From: RYN-230 sp036497945
GTDB lineage: Bacteria > Actinomycetota > Actinomycetes > Streptosporangiales > Streptosporangiaceae
Length of the DNA: 64,000 nt
NCBI GenBank assembly: GCA_036497945.1
Contig: DASXIN010000051.1
Coordinates: 14,457 to 78,456 of the forward strand
Reading direction: 5' to 3'
The position numbers and the translations under genes are program-made. The notes under the pieces were generated by a model. That model was not told the origin of the DNA, made no database searches, and saw only the letters and a list, made by a program, of their open reading frames with translations. This document shows positions 40,064 through 49,618 of the stretch, piece by piece; positions within the stretch are counted from its first letter, which is position 1; each line of letters starts with the position of its first letter.

Positions 40064-41260
40064 GTGACCCTGACTTCTGGCGCCCCGCTCAATATCCTCG
40101 ATCCGTACCTGTACGCCGGGGACCCGCGCCCGGCCTATAGCTGGCTGCGCGACGAGGCGCCGGTCTACCGGGACCCGGTCAACCAGATCTGGGTGATCTC
40201 CCGGTACCGGGATGTGCTGGCCATCGAGCGCGACGCCGCGCGGTACAGCTCGGCCCGGGGCAGCCGCCCGCTCATCGAGATGAGCGCCTCGATGATCAAC
40301 CGGGACGACCCGCGGCACCAGCAGCAGCGCAAGCTGCTGTCCAGTCGGTTCTCGCCGCGCGCGGTACGCCGGCACGAGCAGCGGGTGCGGGCCATCGCGG
40401 CCGAGCTGATCACCGCGGCGACGGCCAACGGGACCGCCGAGGTGGTGCGCGACATCGCCGCCCCGCTGCCCGCGATGGTCATCGCCGAGCTGCTGGGCTT
40501 CGACCGGGCACACTGGCCGAAATGCATGGAATGGTCGGAGCGGACGATGAGCGCGGCCGGTTTCCGGGATGACGATCCGCGCCAGCCCACCGGGTCACCC
40601 GCGGCCATCACCGAATTCGCCACCGCCTTTTACCAGCTGATCGAGGCCCGCCGGGCGGACCCGCGGGACGACCTGGTGTCGGCCTGGGTACACGGGGCGA
40701 TAGACGGCCAGGCCCTGGACATCCCGGAGATCATCCAGGAGGGGCTGCTGCTGCTCGATGGCGGCGCGGAGACGACGCGCTCGGTCATCGGGCAGACGGT
40801 GTGGAATCTGGCCCGCTTCCCGGACCAGCGCCAGATCCTGGTGGCTGACCCGTCGGTCATCGGGGCGACCGCGGTGGAGGAATTCATCCGCTGCGCCACG
40901 CCGATCCTCAATATGCGCCGCACGGTGACCGAGGACCACCAGCTGCATGGCCAGCAGCTGCACGACGGCGACCAGGTGCTGCTCATGTACGGGGCGGCCA
41001 ACAGCGACGACCGGGAGTTCGCCGAGCCCGATCGCTTCGACGTGACCCGGCAGCACAACCACCACGCGGCGTTCGGCTTCGGCACCCATTTCTGCCTGGG
41101 CGCCAACCTGGCCCGGCTCGAGCTGCGGGTGCTGTTCGAGGAACTGCTCCGCGCGGCGCCCGGCTTCCGGCTGGCGCCCGGCCGCGAGCCCGAGTTCGCG
41201 CCCGGTTACTTCACCCGAACCCTGCGCGAACTGTGGGTAGAGTTCAGCCCGGCTGACTGA
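40064..41260 (+). CDS. Cytochrome P450
   Basis: 398 residues, normal bacterial size. Oxygen-binding I-helix LLLLDGGAETTRSVI, K-helix ExxR in EEFIRCATPILNMRR and heme motif FGFGTHFCLGANLARLE with Cys344. GTG start 9 bases after the MFS gene. The AETT and MRRTVTED pattern resembles actinomycete steroid/fatty-acid hydroxylases (CYP124/125/142 neighbourhood), but the subfamily cannot be set by eye. Redox partners are not in the window. Confidence 0.93.
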   Translation: MTLTSGAPLNILDPYLYAGDPRPAYSWLRDEAPVYRDPVNQIWVISRYRDVLAIERDAARYSSARGSRPLIEMSASMINRDDPRHQQQRKLLSSRFSPRAVRRHEQRVRAIAAELITAATANGTAEVVRDIAAPLPAMVIAELLGFDRAHWPKCMEWSERTMSAAGFRDDDPRQPTGSPAAITEFATAFYQLIEARRADPRDDLVSAWVHGAIDGQALDIPEIIQEGLLLLDGGAETTRSVIGQTVWNLARFPDQRQILVADPSVIGATAVEEFIRCATPILNMRRTVTEDHQLHGQQLHDGDQVLLMYGAANSDDREFAEPDRFDVTRQHNHHAAFGFGTHFCLGANLARLELRVLFEELLRAAPGFRLAPGREPEFAPGYFTRTLRELWVEFSPAD

Positions 41261-41292
41261 TCCCGGTACGCGGGGCGGGGAAGGGACAGACG

Positions 41293-42123
41293 ATGGCCAC
41301 CGACCAGCCCGACGAATGGGCCACCGGGCAGCTGGACCTGGCCGCCTACCTGCGGCGGATCGGCTACGCCGCGGAGCTGGCCCCGACCGAGCAGACGCTG
41401 ACCGGGCTGCACCGCGCGCATGTCACGGCCATCCCGTTCGAGAACGCCGACATCATGCTCGGCCGCGGCGTCCGCGTTGACCTGCCCAGCATCGCGGACA
41501 AGCTGGTGCAGCGCCGCCGCGGCGGCTACTGCTTCGAGCACGGGCAGCTGCTGGCCGCCGCGCTGGTCCAGCTCGGCTACCCGGTCGACCGGCTGCTGGC
41601 CCGGGTGGGTGGGCCGCACGACGCGCGGACCCACCTGGTGCTGCGGGTCCGGGTGGCCGGGCAGGACTGGCTGGCCGACACCGGCTTCGGCACCGGGCTG
41701 ATCGAGCCGGTGCCGTTCGGCGACGGGGCACCGCACACCCAGTACGGCTGGACCTACCGGCTGCGCGCCGACGGCGAGCACCATTGGCAGCTGCAAGAGC
41801 GCCAGGGCGACGACTGGGCCACCCTGTACCAGTTCGACGACCAGCCGCAGTACCCGGCCGATGTGCTGATGGCCAACCACTTCACCGCGACCTACCCGGA
41901 CTCATCGTTCGTCCGGCAACTCGTGGTGATCCGCAAAGACCCCACCGGCCTGCGCCGGCTGACCGAACGCCGGCTGAGCATCACCCGCCCGGGCCAGCCC
42001 GCCGAGGAGCGCTACCTGGACGAGCCCGGGTTGGCCGCCGCGCTGACCGGAATCTTCGGGTTGCAGCTCAGCACCGAGGAATCCGCCCGGCTGGCCGCCG
42101 TCACCGGGACCCCCGGGTCATGA
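41293..42123 (+). CDS. nat: Arylamine N-acetyltransferase
   Basis: 276 residues. The Cys-His-Asp triad is complete: Cys80 in RRGGYCFEHG, His114 in RTHLVLRV, Asp129 in LADTGFG. Uses acetyl-CoA or propionyl-CoA. In mycobacteria nat lies in a sterol catabolic operon and helps recycle propionyl-CoA, which fits the FadE34-like and P450 neighbours. Stop overlaps the next start (ATGA). Confidence 0.95.
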   Translation: MATDQPDEWATGQLDLAAYLRRIGYAAELAPTEQTLTGLHRAHVTAIPFENADIMLGRGVRVDLPSIADKLVQRRRGGYCFEHGQLLAAALVQLGYPVDRLLARVGGPHDARTHLVLRVRVAGQDWLADTGFGTGLIEPVPFGDGAPHTQYGWTYRLRADGEHHWQLQERQGDDWATLYQFDDQPQYPADVLMANHFTATYPDSSFVRQLVVIRKDPTGLRRLTERRLSITRPGQPAEERYLDEPGLAAALTGIFGLQLSTEESARLAAVTGTPGS

Positions 42124-42536
42124 CGACGGGTCCCGATACGCTGGGCGGCGTGTTCAGCACACCGCTGGTCAACCTGTACACCAACGACATCGAGGCTGGG
42201 CTGCGCTTCTACCGTGACCTGCTCGGGTTCGAAGAGACGTTCCGGACGCCCCGGGAGGGCACTCCCGAGCACGTGGAACTCCGGCTGGACGGGTTCCTCA
42301 TCGGGCTGGGCACCGTCGAAGCGGCCCGCCGGGTGCACGGCGTCGAGGCCACGCCGGGCAGCCCGGCCATGGTCCTGGTGGTGTGGACGGACGACGCCGA
42401 TGCGGCGTACCAGAGGCTGACGGCGGCCGGGGTGCCCAGCGTCCAGCCACCGCACGACACCGGGAACAGCAACCGCAACGCCCTGCTGCGCGATCCCGAT
42501 GGCAATCTCGTGGAGATTGTCGCCAAGCGATCTTGA
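42120..42536 (+). CDS. VOC-family (glyoxalase/bleomycin resistance-like) protein
   Basis: 138 residues. Two beta-alpha-beta-beta-beta units: VNLYTNDIEAGLRFYRDLLG and MVLVVWTDDADAAYQRLTAAG, ending LLRDPDGNLVEIV with the terminal metal Glu. The N-terminal metal His is replaced (LVNLYTND), so metal binding is doubtful. Coupled to nat by ATGA. Confidence 0.88.
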   Translation: MTTGPDTLGGVFSTPLVNLYTNDIEAGLRFYRDLLGFEETFRTPREGTPEHVELRLDGFLIGLGTVEAARRVHGVEATPGSPAMVLVVWTDDADAAYQRLTAAGVPSVQPPHDTGNSNRNALLRDPDGNLVEIVAKRS

Positions 42537-42680
42537 GCCTGGGCCCGCACGCCACGTGCCGGAGTCTTGCGCCCGGCTGATACCCGTGTCAGGATGACTG
42601 ACCTTAAACGGCTATTCAGACGGCCTCGGGTGCATCCGGCCAGGTTGGCTCAGGGTCGCTCCGGAGACGGAGGTGCGCAC

Positions 42681-44339
42681 ATGGCGTTCCGCAGCCGCCG
42701 CGTCCCTGGGTTCACCCTTGGCGCGGCCCTCGCCGCCGTCGCGCTGGTCGCCGCCGCCTGTGGCGCCAGCCAGGGCGGCGGGGTTCAGCAGGGTGGCGTG
42801 TACCGGCTGGGCAGCGCGTCCAGCATCGACTCGCTCAACCCGTTCGTCGCATTCCAGGAAGATGCCTACTCGACGTTCCAGATCATCTATCCGTACCTGG
42901 TGCAGTACAACAGCAGCCTGCAGTTCGTGCCGGACTTCGCGCGCAGCTGGCAGGAGAGCGACGGCGGACGGGTCTGGACGTTCCACACCCAGGCCGGGGC
43001 CAAGTGGTCCGACGGCAAGCCGCTGACCGCGGCCGACGCGGCCTGGACCTATAGCACCATCCTCAAGTTCCAGGACGGCCCGACCGCCAACTCGGCCGGC
43101 GACGTGGCGCACATGCAGAGCGCGACCGCGCCCAACGCGACCACCGTGGTGCTGACCTACAAGCAGCCGGTGGCCAACGTGCTGTCCCAGCTGCAGCAGG
43201 TGCCGATCCTGCCGGAGCACATCTGGGCCAAGCACGCGGCGGGCAACGGCAAGGCGCTGACCACGTTCACCAACCCGGCCCCGGTCGTCTCCGGCGGCCC
43301 CTTCACCCTGGTCAAGTACACGCCGAAGCAGATCGTGCTGTTCAAGCGCAACCCGTCCTTCTACGGCCCCAAGCCGCACATCGACGGCCTCGGCCTGCAG
43401 TTCTTCGGCACCTACGACGCGGAGATCACCGCGCTGAAGGCCGGGCAACTGGACGGCATCGAGGTGGTGCCGCCGACCTCGGTGGCCGAGCTGAAGAAGG
43501 CCGGCTTCGTGGTCCGGGAAAGCCCGGGCAACTACTTCGACGACTTCATCATCAACTCCAACCCGCAGCAGGACGCGAGCCACAAGGAACTGCTCAACCC
43601 GCTGCTCCGGCAGGCCTTCGACGACGCGATCGACCGGCCGCAGATCGTCCGGACCTCACTGCTCGGCCACGGCCAGCCGGGCTCGTCGATCATCCCGCCG
43701 GCCACCGGGCACTGGTACAACCCGGCGGTCAAGCCGGCCACGTTCAGCCTGGCCAAGGCGAACGCGCTGCTGGACCAGGCGGGCTTCAAGATGGGCTCGA
43801 ACGGCGTCCGGGTCGCGGACGGCCACCCGATGTCCTACCAGGTGATCATGCCGGCCGACACCACCGGCAGCTACGGCGAGCGGTCGTTCGCCATCATCCA
43901 GGGCGACTTCAAGAAGATCGGCGTCCAGCTCAACCCGAAGAACCTGGACAACTCGGCCGCCTACAGCGCGGTCACCGCCGACCACTACCGCAACTTCGAG
44001 CTGTCCATGTGGGACTGGCAGCCGCTGATCGACCCGGACTTCGAGCTCTCCGTGCTGACCTGCGGGTCCTGGAACGTGTGGAACGACACCGGCTACTGCG
44101 GCAAGTCCTACGACCAGCTCTACCAGGCCCAGGGCGCGGCGATGGCGCCGGCCCAACGCCAGCATCTCGTGTACCAGATGCAGCAGATGATCGCTACCCA
44201 ACGCCCGTACCTGGTGATCGACTACGCGAACCTGATGGAGGCGCACAGCACGCACTGGACCGGCCTGCCATTGGTCGGTGGCACCTCGTGGACCGAGTTG
44301 TCCAAGATCCCGTTCGAGAGCGTGCACCAGGCGGGCTGA
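42681..44339 (+). CDS. Peptide/nickel-type ABC substrate-binding lipoprotein (family 5)
   Basis: 552 residues from ATG 42681 with GGAGG upstream. Signal and lipobox VAAAC (Cys at about 27), then the family-5 fold: SIDSLNPFVAFQEDAYST, WQESDGGRVWTFHTQAGAKW-SDGKPLTAAD, SGGPFTLVKYTPKQIVLFKR and LRQAFDDAIDRPQIV. It binds peptides or similar oligomers outside the membrane. First gene of a complete five-gene operon. Confidence 0.93.
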   Translation: MAFRSRRVPGFTLGAALAAVALVAAACGASQGGGVQQGGVYRLGSASSIDSLNPFVAFQEDAYSTFQIIYPYLVQYNSSLQFVPDFARSWQESDGGRVWTFHTQAGAKWSDGKPLTAADAAWTYSTILKFQDGPTANSAGDVAHMQSATAPNATTVVLTYKQPVANVLSQLQQVPILPEHIWAKHAAGNGKALTTFTNPAPVVSGGPFTLVKYTPKQIVLFKRNPSFYGPKPHIDGLGLQFFGTYDAEITALKAGQLDGIEVVPPTSVAELKKAGFVVRESPGNYFDDFIINSNPQQDASHKELLNPLLRQAFDDAIDRPQIVRTSLLGHGQPGSSIIPPATGHWYNPAVKPATFSLAKANALLDQAGFKMGSNGVRVADGHPMSYQVIMPADTTGSYGERSFAIIQGDFKKIGVQLNPKNLDNSAAYSAVTADHYRNFELSMWDWQPLIDPDFELSVLTCGSWNVWNDTGYCGKSYDQLYQAQGAAMAPAQRQHLVYQMQQMIATQRPYLVIDYANLMEAHSTHWTGLPLVGGTSWTELSKIPFESVHQAG

Positions 44340-44343
44340 CCCG

Positions 44344-45309
44344 GTGCGCAGCGCGGACTATGTGCTCAAGCGTGGTTTCTTCGCGATCGTCACCATCTTC
44401 GTGGCGATCACGATCAATTTCTTCCTGTTCCGGGTGCTGCCGGGCAGCGCGGTCACCGACCTGTCCAGGGTGCCGCACGCCAGCGCGAAACTGCAGCACG
44501 CGCTGACCGTCGAGTTCGGCCTGGACAAGCCAAAGTGGCAGCAGTACTTCATCTACCTGGGCCAGCTGGCGCACGGCAACATGGGCATCTCGTTCGCCTA
44601 CCAGCAGCCGGTCACCCACCTGCTGATCGCCGACCTGAAGAACACCATCCCGATGGTCACCGTGGGCACGCTGGCCGCCATCGTCGTCGGCGTGTTCACC
44701 GGCGTGCTGTCCGCCTGGCGGCGCGGCTCACCGCCGGACCACGTCAGCACCAACGCGGCCATCTTCGCCTACGCGTTCCCCACCCAGTGGCTCGGCCTGA
44801 TGCTGCTCATCGTGTTCGCCGGCACGCTGCCCGCGGGCGGGATGAGCAACCCGTTCGTGTTCGGCACCGAGCCGTTCTGGCAGCATCTGGGCGACATCGC
44901 GGTGCACATGATCCTGCCCGCCGCCACCCTCATGCTGACCGCGTACGGCAGTTACACGCTGGTCGTCCGGTCCGCGCTGCTGGAGACACTGGGCGAGGAC
45001 TACGTGCTGACCGCGCGGGCCAAGGGGCTGCCGCCGCGGCACATCCTGTGGCGGCACGCGGTCCGCAACGCGATGCTCCCCCTGGTCACGCTCATCGCGC
45101 TCGATCTCGGCCTGATCGTCGGCGGCGCGCTGCTAATCGAGGTGATCTTCAGCTGGCCGGGCATCGGGCTGGCCATGTACACCGCGATCGGGCAGCGCGA
45201 CTACCCGATGCTGCAGGGCGGGTTCCTGATCCTGACCGTTTCGGTCATCGTGCTGAACTTCGCCGCCGACCTGCTCTACTTCCGGCTCGACCCGAGGATC
45301 CGCCAGTGA
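44344..45309 (+). CDS. ABC permease, DppB/OppB type
   Basis: 321 residues from GTG 44344, 4 bases after the binding-protein stop. Six spans; first span FFAIVTIFVAITINFFLFRV then LPGSAVTDL; EAA-type loop LETLGEDYVLTARAKGLPPR; end FAADLLYFRLDPRIR is diagnostic of DppB. Overlaps the next gene (GTGA). Confidence 0.94.
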   Translation: MRSADYVLKRGFFAIVTIFVAITINFFLFRVLPGSAVTDLSRVPHASAKLQHALTVEFGLDKPKWQQYFIYLGQLAHGNMGISFAYQQPVTHLLIADLKNTIPMVTVGTLAAIVVGVFTGVLSAWRRGSPPDHVSTNAAIFAYAFPTQWLGLMLLIVFAGTLPAGGMSNPFVFGTEPFWQHLGDIAVHMILPAATLMLTAYGSYTLVVRSALLETLGEDYVLTARAKGLPPRHILWRHAVRNAMLPLVTLIALDLGLIVGGALLIEVIFSWPGIGLAMYTAIGQRDYPMLQGGFLILTVSVIVLNFAADLLYFRLDPRIRQ

Positions 45310-46265
45310 CGCTGCCGCTGCAAGATCCACAGCTGGCCACCGAGACCGCGGGGCAGCCCTCCCGGCGCGCCGGGTTCCTGCGCGACGTGCTGCGCGAGCG
45401 CAAGGCCGCGGTCATCGGCCTGGCCATCATCCTGTTCTTCATCGTGCTGTCCATCATCGCGCCGTACATCTCGCCGTACAGCATCACCCAGCAGACTTGT
45501 GCCGTGTACGCGCCGCCGTCCTCCGCACACTGGCTGGGCTGTGACGACGGCGGCATCGACATGCTCAGCGAGATCATGCAGGGCGGCCGGATCTCGCTCA
45601 TCGTCGGCTTCGCCGCCACCCTGGTCGCGATGATCATCGGCGGTGGGATCGGGATCCTGACCGGCTACTTCAGCGGAGCCGTGGATGTCGCGCTGATGCG
45701 GGTCACCGACTACCTCATCGTCATCCCGGACCTGGTGTTCATGATCGTGATCGCCAGCGTGTGGGGCGCCAGCGTGTTCCACGTGATCATAGTGATCGGG
45801 ATCCTGGAATGGACGACTACGGCACGGATCATCCGGGCGCAGGTGATGAGCGTCCGGGAACGGACGTATGTCAAACGCACCCGCGCTCTCGGCGCCGGGC
45901 ACCTGCGCATCATCGGGAAGCACATCCTGCCTCAGGTCGGCCCGCTGCTGATGGCCAACACCGTGCTGACCATCGCGATCGCCATCTACCTGGAGACCGC
46001 GCTGGCCTTCCTCGGCCTGGAGGATCCGACCGTCACCACCTGGGGCACCATCCTGGAGCACGCGTTCGAGCGGACCGCGATCAGCTCCGGCGCCTGGTGG
46101 GCCATCGTGCCGGACGGCATCGTCATCGCCGTGCTCATCGCCGGGTGCTTCCTGTTCGGCCAGGCCATCGAGGACGGGCTCAACCCGCGGCTGAAAGTGG
46201 CCCACCTGTCGGTGCGCCGGTGGCGGCTGCGCCCGCTGGTCGGAAGGGGGCCGGACGCGATTTGA
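45306..46265 (+). CDS. ABC permease, DppC/OppC type
   Basis: 319 residues from GTG 45306. OppC N-terminal cytoplasmic segment then FLRDVLRERKAAVIGLAIIL; HWLGCDDGGIDMLSEIMQGG-RISL is the OppC HxLGTDxxGRD region in altered form; EAA loop VRERTYVKRTRALGAGHLRI; end EDGLNPRLK. Overlaps the next start (TTGA). Confidence 0.94.
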   Translation: MTLPLQDPQLATETAGQPSRRAGFLRDVLRERKAAVIGLAIILFFIVLSIIAPYISPYSITQQTCAVYAPPSSAHWLGCDDGGIDMLSEIMQGGRISLIVGFAATLVAMIIGGGIGILTGYFSGAVDVALMRVTDYLIVIPDLVFMIVIASVWGASVFHVIIVIGILEWTTTARIIRAQVMSVRERTYVKRTRALGAGHLRIIGKHILPQVGPLLMANTVLTIAIAIYLETALAFLGLEDPTVTTWGTILEHAFERTAISSGAWWAIVPDGIVIAVLIAGCFLFGQAIEDGLNPRLKVAHLSVRRWRLRPLVGRGPDAI

Positions 46266-47254
46266 GCCTGCTCGAAGTGCGCGACCTGCACGTCTGGTTC
46301 GACTTGCCGCACCGTTCCGGCCAGCAGGGTTCTGCGGTGCACGCGGCGGCCGGGGTCAGCTTCGCGCTGGACGAGGGTGAGCGGTTCGGCCTGGTCGGCG
46401 AGTCCGGCTGCGGCAAGACCACCACCGTGCTCGCGCTGATGGGCCTGCTGCCGCCGACCGCCACGCTGTCCGGGGAGGTGCTGGTGAACGGGCGCAGCAT
46501 CCTGGCCGGCGGCGAGGAGTCGGTGCGGGCGCACCGCTGGACCGATGTCGCGATGGTCTTCCAGGGCGCGATGAACGCGCTGAATCCGGTCAAGAAGGTC
46601 GGCTGGCAGATCGCCGAGCCGATGGCCTTCCACGGCCTGGCCAAGGGGGCGGCGGCCCGGCGGCGGGCCGGCGAGCTGCTGGAGCTGGTCGGCATCCCGG
46701 CCGCCGCGGGCGACCGGTACCCGCACGAGTTCTCCGGCGGCATGCGGCAGCGCGCCTCGATCGCGATGGCCCTGGCCTGCCAGCCGAAGATCTTGCTGGC
46801 CGACGAGCCGACCACCGCGCTCGACGTGATGGTGCAGGCCCAGATCCTGGACCTGCTGACCCGGCTGTCCAGCGAGCTCGGGCTGGCCCTGGTGCTGGTC
46901 ACGCACGACCTGCCGGTGGTCGCGCAGGTCTGCGACCGGGCGGCGGTGATGTACGCCGGGGAGATCGTGGAGCTGGGCCCGATGGACGCGCTGTACCACT
47001 CACCGCAGCATCCGTACACCCGGATGCTGTTCGCCGCCACTCCCGACCTGGCCGGCGAGGGAAAGGTGGCCTCCATCCCTGGCACGCCGCCACGGCTGGA
47101 CCGGGACATCACGGGCTGCGCGTTCCGGCCGCGCTGCGACTCCGCGTTCGCGCCGTGCGCGGCCGAGCACCCGGAGCTGGCCGCGGTCCAGCCAGACCAT
47201 CAGGCCGCCTGCCACCTCACCCGGCAGCTGGCCGGCGAAGGCAGTGCGACATGA
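46262..47254 (+). CDS. ABC ATPase, DppD/OppD type
   Basis: 330 residues from TTG 46262. Walker A GESGCGKTT, Q-loop VFQGAMNALNPV, signature FSGGMRQRASIAMAL, Walker B ILLADEPTTALD, then the OppD C-terminal Fe-S-type cysteines in CAFRPRCDSAFAPC. Works with DppF as a heterodimer. The ATGA overlap continues the operon. Confidence 0.95.
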   Translation: MSLLEVRDLHVWFDLPHRSGQQGSAVHAAAGVSFALDEGERFGLVGESGCGKTTTVLALMGLLPPTATLSGEVLVNGRSILAGGEESVRAHRWTDVAMVFQGAMNALNPVKKVGWQIAEPMAFHGLAKGAAARRRAGELLELVGIPAAAGDRYPHEFSGGMRQRASIAMALACQPKILLADEPTTALDVMVQAQILDLLTRLSSELGLALVLVTHDLPVVAQVCDRAAVMYAGEIVELGPMDALYHSPQHPYTRMLFAATPDLAGEGKVASIPGTPPRLDRDITGCAFRPRCDSAFAPCAAEHPELAAVQPDHQAACHLTRQLAGEGSAT

Positions 47255-48252
47255 CCGAGCCACCGCTGCTGGAGATCGACAACCTGACCACGTACTATCC
47301 GCTGCGGCCCAGCCTGACCGAGCGGGTGGCCCGGAAGCAGCGGCTGTGGGTGCACGCGGTGGACGGGGTCAGCTTCACGCTGGCCCGGGGCGAGATGCTG
47401 GCCCTGGTCGGCGAGTCGGGCTGCGGCAAGACCAGCACGGCGCAGACCATCCTGCGCATGGTGAACCCCACCTCGGGCACGATCCGGCTGAACGGCACGG
47501 ACATCACCACGCTGTCCCAGCAGCGGCTGCGGCCGCTGCGGCGCAAGCTCCAGATGATCTACCAGGATCCGTACGAATCGCTCGACCCCCGGTTCCGGGT
47601 CGAGGCGGCCATCGAGGAGCCGATGCTGGTGCACGGCATCGGCGGCAGCCGGGCCGAGCGGCGGCAACTCATCATCGCGGCCCTGGACCGGGCCGGGCTG
47701 TCCCCGGCCGAGCAGTACCTGGAGCGCTACCCGCACGAGCTGTCCGGCGGGCAGCGGCAGCGGGTGACGATCGCGGCCGCGCTGGTGCTCAGCCCCGACC
47801 TGCTGCTGGCTGACGAGCCGGTGTCGATGCTCGACGTGTCGGTGCGGGCCGGCGTGCTGTCCCTGCTGGACGGGCTGCGCCGGGACGGGAACATGGGCAT
47901 CCTCATGATCACCCACGACCTGTCCACGGCCGCACATTTCGCCGACCGGATCGCGGTCATGTACCTGGGCCGGATCGTCGAGCAGGGCCCGGCGCGGGAC
48001 GTGGTCCGCAATCCGCAGCACCCGTACACCAAGGCGCTGCTGTCCGTGGTGCCCAAGCCGGACCCGCGGCAGCGGAGCGCCCCGCAGATCCTGCAGGGCG
48101 AGACGCCGGATCCAGTTGACGTGCCGACCGGCTGCCGGTTCCACCCGCGCTGCCCGATCGCGGTGGCGCAGTGCTCGGCCGAGGACCCGCCGCTGCGCCA
48201 CCCCGGCGCAGCCACGGACCTCGGTCACCTAGCCGCCTGCCTACTCGCCTAG
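47251..48252 (+). CDS. ABC ATPase, DppF/OppF type
   Basis: 333 residues. Walker A GESGCGKTS, IYQDPYESLDPR, LSGGQRQRVTIAAAL, LLLADEPVSMLD, and the C-terminal CRFHPRCPIAVAQC. Last gene of the operon. The downstream sequence has a C-rich tandem array and a large hairpin before the convergent deacetylase gene. Confidence 0.95.
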   Translation: MTEPPLLEIDNLTTYYPLRPSLTERVARKQRLWVHAVDGVSFTLARGEMLALVGESGCGKTSTAQTILRMVNPTSGTIRLNGTDITTLSQQRLRPLRRKLQMIYQDPYESLDPRFRVEAAIEEPMLVHGIGGSRAERRQLIIAALDRAGLSPAEQYLERYPHELSGGQRQRVTIAAALVLSPDLLLADEPVSMLDVSVRAGVLSLLDGLRRDGNMGILMITHDLSTAAHFADRIAVMYLGRIVEQGPARDVVRNPQHPYTKALLSVVPKPDPRQRSAPQILQGETPDPVDVPTGCRFHPRCPIAVAQCSAEDPPLRHPGAATDLGHLAACLLA

Positions 48253-48280
48253 CCGCCCCAGCCAGCGCAGCCACCCCACC

Positions 48281-48360
48281 CCCCACTCAAGGCAGCCACC
48301 CCCACCCACTCAAGGCAGCCACCCCCCCACCCACTCAAGGCAGCCACCCACCCACTCAAG
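48281..48360. repeat. C-rich tandem repeat with four ACTCAAG boxes
   Basis: ACTCAAG occurs at 48285, 48308, 48333 and 48354 (periods 23, 25, 21). The first three are followed by GCAGCCACCC and a variable C-run. Length variation in the C-runs suggests slippage. Not coding in any frame; it lies just after the DppF stop. Confidence 0.75.
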
Positions 48361-48433
48361 ATCGCGGGCGATGGGGGGGCGCGCGCATTCCATGATCGTT
48401 TGGGTGATTGGGACCCGTCGGCGGCACGAACTT

Positions 48434-48487
48434 CATGATCGCGGTGAGTTATGCCCCGCCCGTGGGGCAAAAGTCACCGCGATCATG
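48434..48487. repeat. Nested palindromic element (REP-like) between convergent genes
   Basis: Outer arms CATGATCGCGGTGA (48434-48447) and TCACCGCGATCATG (48474-48487) are perfect, 14 bp. Within them GCCCC (48453-48457) and GGGGC (48464-48468) form a second stem. CATGATC words recur at 48391 and 48504, so it looks like an intergenic dispersed element as well as a two-way terminator for dppF and the deacetylase gene. Confidence 0.75.
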
Positions 48488-48505
48488 GAATGACGTGGGG
48501 AGGGA

Positions 48506-49576
48506 TCATGGAATGGCGCCGGAGGCGCCTTCCAGGGCGGCTACCGCTAGGGCGCCGAGGGTGGGCAGGTGGTAGCCGCCTTCCTGGATGAAGACCGCGG
48601 GGGCCAGGGCGGCGATGCGGCGGGCGGCCTCGCGGTAGCCGGCCGCGGTGACCTGGAGCGGGCTTTCCGGGTCTTCGGCCGCCGCGTCCAGGCCCAGCGA
48701 GACCACCACCGCGTCCGGGCGCAGTTCGCGGGCTTCCACGCACAGCACGTCGAGCGCGGTCAGCCAGCCGTCATCACCGGTGCCGGGCGGCAGCGGCAGG
48801 TTCCAGTTGTAGCCGGCGCCGCCGCCCCGGCCGCGCTCGTCCGGGTAGCCGGCGTAGTGCGGGAACCAGCCTGCGCCCGGGTCCACGTGCAGTGATCCGT
48901 ACCAGACGTCGGGCCGGTCATAGAAGATCATCTGAGTGCCGTTGCCGTGATGCGCGTCGATGTCTAGCACGGCCACCTGGGCCGCGCCCGCCGCGCGCAG
49001 CGCCTCGGCGGCGACCGCGGCGTTGTTCAGGTAGCAGGACCCGCCGTACCCGGCCCGGGTCGCGTGGTGGCCGGGTGGCCGGCACAGCGCGTAGGCCAGC
49101 CGGGCGCCCGAGCTGACCAGGTCGGCCGCGGTCAGCGCGGCATCCACCGCGCCGCGGATGGCGGCCCAGCTGCCCGGCCCGACCAGCGTCATCGTGTCGT
49201 AGCAGAACAACCCGGCCCGGGCGTGCGCGGCCGGCGGCACCCGGACCGGCAGTCCGGCCAGCAGCCCGGGGGTGGGGAACAGGTAGGGCACCACCCGGTC
49301 CCGGCCGTAGTCGGCGGGCAGCCCGGCCTGCTCCCAGTCGGCCCAGATCCCGGCCAGGTGCTGGACGAGCCGGGGATCGTGCACGGCGCGCAGGATCGTG
49401 TCGTCGTGCGGGATGGCGTCCAGCACCGGGGCGCCCGCTTCGGCCAGCGCGGCCCGGAGCACCAGCGCCCGGTCCGGCACCTCGGTGCCCGGGTCCCGCA
49501 CACCGAGCCATACCTCGCCGGCTGGCTCGTGCCGCAGGCAGTCCGCACTCCACACCACCGGGACCGGTATGCTCAC
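48506..49576 (-). CDS. Histone deacetylase-family (AcuC/acetylpolyamine-type) hydrolase
   Basis: 356 residues from GTG 49576, with GGGGAG about 10 bases upstream. Catalytic CRPPGHHATRAGYGGSCYLN near 170, zinc site LDIDAHHGNGTQMIFY near 205, and SLGLDAAAEDPESPL and FIQEGGYHL. It would remove acetyl groups from lysine or polyamine substrates. The last codons (GAIP) fall in the palindromic element. Divergent from the P1 peptidase gene. Confidence 0.92.
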   Translation of the reverse strand: MSIPVPVVWSADCLRHEPAGEVWLGVRDPGTEVPDRALVLRAALAEAGAPVLDAIPHDDTILRAVHDPRLVQHLAGIWADWEQAGLPADYGRDRVVPYLFPTPGLLAGLPVRVPPAAHARAGLFCYDTMTLVGPGSWAAIRGAVDAALTAADLVSSGARLAYALCRPPGHHATRAGYGGSCYLNNAAVAAEALRAAGAAQVAVLDIDAHHGNGTQMIFYDRPDVWYGSLHVDPGAGWFPHYAGYPDERGRGGGAGYNWNLPLPPGTGDDGWLTALDVLCVEARELRPDAVVVSLGLDAAAEDPESPLQVTAAGYREAARRIAALAPAVFIQEGGYHLPTLGALAVAALEGASGAIP

Positions 49577-49618
49577 CTGCTCACTCCCCACGACCTGGGC
49601 CGGCGCTACCATCACGGG

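Noticed and set aside
42200..42240. GGTTCGA words (here and near 4170) as tRNA T-loops
   Set aside because: They fall inside clear coding frames (VOC and SRPBCC genes) and no cloverleaf arms surround them.
48281..48360. Possible CRISPR array
   Set aside because: Repeat boxes are only 7-17 bases, the spacing is about 23 bases with no unique spacers, and no cas genes are near. It is a C-rich tandem repeat.
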